The position numbers were made by a program, and so were the translations under genes. Under the pieces are notes generated by a model that saw nothing but the letters and a program-made list of their open reading frames with translations, was not told the DNA's origin and did no database searches. Source: PUPG01 sp964463915 (GTDB lineage: Bacteria > Bacteroidota > Bacteroidia > Bacteroidales > UBA7960). From it: a stretch of 14,952 nucleotides of DNA. Positions 13,727-14,952 of the stretch are shown here, one piece after another. The stretch spans positions 1-14,952 of the forward strand of contig CAYXEH010000057.1 in assembly GCA_964463915.1 (NCBI GenBank), given 5' to 3'. How positions within the stretch are numbered: position 1 is the stretch's first letter; the number at the start of each line of letters is the position of its first letter.

Positions 13727-14758
13727 CTATTTCCTGAACACAAATATTTGGCTGGACCATGGGGATGTGCCGATCATCGCTTTCAGGTTAGACCAGCACC
13801 CTCTTGCCCCGGCATTCAAAACAGGGATAACCGCCGGGCCTCTTGTTTTCTTTTCGGGCCTTCTTTCTTTCTGCTTATTTTGCTCACTCAACAAGGCAAT
13901 ATACCAGGCATCAAAAGGCAAAGGTTTCATTTCCTTGAAGTGGAAGCCTGCATCTCTTCCTGCTCGCTTGAGCGTGGCCGGGGTAAAATGTAAAAGGTGT
14001 CGGGGAAGATCCCAGGCGGCCCAGTATTTACCGTATAACTTAGCATCCTTACTATTTGCCATGGGTGCTGCCAGTACAAGAACACCTCCTGGCTTAAGCA
14101 AACGGTAGAAATCAATTAATTTTTTCTTAAAATCATGCAGATGCTCAACGACATGCCAAAGCGTGATGGCATGAAAGGACTGATCAGCAAAGGAGTCCAT
14201 TTCATACTCTGAACCAATCACACGGATTCCCTGTTGGGCGGCCACTTCCCTTGCAGAAGGATCCGGCTCAAACCCAATGGCATTTATTCCCTCCTTCATC
14301 GCCGAATACACAAAAGATCCGGTACCACACCCATAGTCCAGAACCATATATTTGACAGGAGAAATGACATTCTCATGTTGATTGCCAGGTTGTTCATGTG
14401 GTTTACTAATCGGCTCAGAAGGGTAATTTTGCGAAATCCCGGAAAGTCCCATTCCAAAAACTTGATTGAGATGCTTACTAAGCAAGCGTAGTTTTTGTTT
14501 AAGCATCAGCTGTTTAACCCCCATATAAACCTTATCTTGCAGACTTTCAGGGCTTACTGCATGTGAGATGTATTCATCGGATTGATAAAAATCAGACATT
14601 TCATCAGCTGTGGGCCTTGGATTTGTGAATAAAAAACCACAGCCGCCACATTGATGCACGCTATACATTTCCTGGGAAACCAGGTAGTCACGGGACACCA
14701 CATGAACCTCAAAAGGACCAGATGCCCCACACAATGGACAACTTTTCAATGATTCCAT
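13727..14758 (-). CDS. Zinc-ribbon class I SAM-dependent methyltransferase
   Basis: A 343-residue protein with an N-terminal zinc-ribbon-like module (Cys7, Cys10, Cys37, Cys40: CPLC and CGGC) and a class I Rossmann methyltransferase domain. Motif I is DYGCGTGSF (141-149), the acidic residue ending strand 2 is Glu164 (GFEPD), and later motifs are WHVVEHL (201-207) and LLKPGGVLVL (220-229). The DLPRHLLHFTP stretch (250-260) is typical of the Methyltransf_23-like group often found in surface-glycan and small-molecule pathways. Between ribbon and Rossmann domain lies a polar, Pro/Gln/Asn-rich linker (about 103-133). Near the C-terminus a basic insert (about 294-306) precedes the conserved-looking end. 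The substrate is unknown, and no glycan genes are adjacent within the window. A perfect parS-like palindrome sits 12 bp upstream of the ATG. Confidence 0.85.
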   Translation of the reverse strand: MESLKSCPLCGASGPFEVHVVSRDYLVSQEMYSVHQCGGCGFLFTNPRPTADEMSDFYQSDEYISHAVSPESLQDKVYMGVKQLMLKQKLRLLSKHLNQVFGMGLSGISQNYPSEPISKPHEQPGNQHENVISPVKYMVLDYGCGTGSFVYSAMKEGINAIGFEPDPSAREVAAQQGIRVIGSEYEMDSFADQSFHAITLWHVVEHLHDFKKKLIDFYRLLKPGGVLVLAAPMANSKDAKLYGKYWAAWDLPRHLLHFTPATLKRAGRDAGFHFKEMKPLPFDAWYIALLSEQNKQKERRPEKKTRGPAVIPVLNAGARGCWSNLKAMIGTSPWSSQIFVFRK

Positions 14759-14770
14759 AAAATAATAAAA

Positions 14771-14790
14771 AATGTTCCACGTGGAACATT
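14771..14790. other. parS: parS-like centromere site (ParB binding)
   Basis: A perfect 20-bp palindrome, AATGTTCCACGTGGAACATT. Its 16-bp core TGTTCCACGTGGAACA (14773-14788) has the form of chromosomal parS: it differs from the Bacillus-type TGTTTCACGTGAAACA only at the symmetric fifth positions and equals the form described for Pseudomonas. ParB/Spo0J loads here with CTP and spreads, recruiting ParA and SMC for origin segregation. Such sites cluster around the replication origin. It lies in the methyltransferase leader, so bound ParB might also repress that gene. Confidence 0.85.
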
Positions 14791-14857
14791 AAAAAAATCT
14801 ATCATTAAAACACCAATGGCCTCAAGAGTTTCCAAAACAAGGCCACAATTCTTCCCA

Positions 14858-14865
14858 CAAAGATA
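14858..14865 (-). promoter_or_regulatory. Candidate -7 box for the methyltransferase gene
   Basis: On the minus strand TATCTTTG exactly matches TAnnTTTG, about 100 bases before the ATG. Transcription from here would run through the parS-like palindrome. No clear -33 TTG. Confidence 0.4.
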
Positions 14866-14892
14866 TAAAGATTAGTGTCATTATTAAGAAAT

Positions 14893-14919
14893 CGGTTATC
14901 ATCAAATACGTGGTAACCG
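14893..14919. repeat. Hairpin near right edge
   Basis: CGGTTATCA and TGGTAACCG pair over 9 bp with one G-T wobble around a 9-base loop. It could be an operator or part of a terminator for a gene outside the window; no T-run is adjacent. Confidence 0.4.
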
Positions 14920-14952
14920 TCTCTAACGAAATATTAAATCCCTACAAAAAAC

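Larger units (their letters stand above)
14791..14952. other. AT-rich intergenic right edge
   Basis: No gene seen up to the window end. It contains a candidate minus-strand promoter box and a hairpin, and otherwise AT-rich sequence. Confidence 0.5.

Noticed and set aside
14896..14904. TTATCATCA as a DnaA box near parS
   Set aside because: Two mismatches to TTATCCACA and no cluster of further boxes, so no origin call can be made.

Overview
The window looks like chromosomal DNA of an anaerobic or facultative Bacteroidota, probably Bacteroidales-like. This is inferred from family resemblance and not from a marker gene. The glutamine synthetase, the very large membrane histidine kinase and the phosphate butyryltransferase/butyrate kinase pair all have a Bacteroidota character. 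Several genes are preceded by TAnnTTTG, the -7 element of the Bacteroidota housekeeping sigma factor, and most starts lack a Shine-Dalgarno sequence. There is no tRNA, rRNA, CRISPR array, transposase or phage gene.

Layout from left to right. A YfcC/DcuC-type transporter (minus, 50-1663) lies between two related hairpin-forming repeats in inverted orientation. Deoxyribose-phosphate aldolase (plus) and a glutamine synthetase (minus) converge and overlap by 26 bp at their 3' ends. After a spacer of about 0.4 kb without a convincing gene come a NlpC/P60 peptidase (plus, probably a lipoprotein) and a small heat-shock protein (minus), which converge around strong hairpins. Next is a phospholipase D/cardiolipin-synthase-like enzyme (plus), then a ptb-buk operon (plus) for the acyl-CoA to acyl-phosphate to acid plus ATP route. 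The buk stop codon abuts the stop codon of a convergent histidine kinase of about 1,259 residues with about 12 membrane segments. A spacer of about 0.6 kb holds one candidate small ORF. A zinc-ribbon SAM methyltransferase (minus) follows, and just upstream of it lies a perfect 20-bp palindrome containing TGTTCCACGTGGAACA.

The genes do not form one pathway. They are mostly single-gene units plus one two-gene operon: nucleoside and nitrogen metabolism, envelope maintenance, stress response, energy-yielding acid production and one orphan sensor. The most informative non-coding element is the palindrome at 14771-14790. It matches the ParB-binding parS site, which implies that the right end lies in the origin-proximal part of the chromosome. 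I do not see a clearly new multi-gene system. The less ordinary items are the parS site, the inverted repeat pair around the transporter, the orphan kinase with three extracytoplasmic regions, and a candidate small ORF with a same-frame repeat beyond its stop codon.
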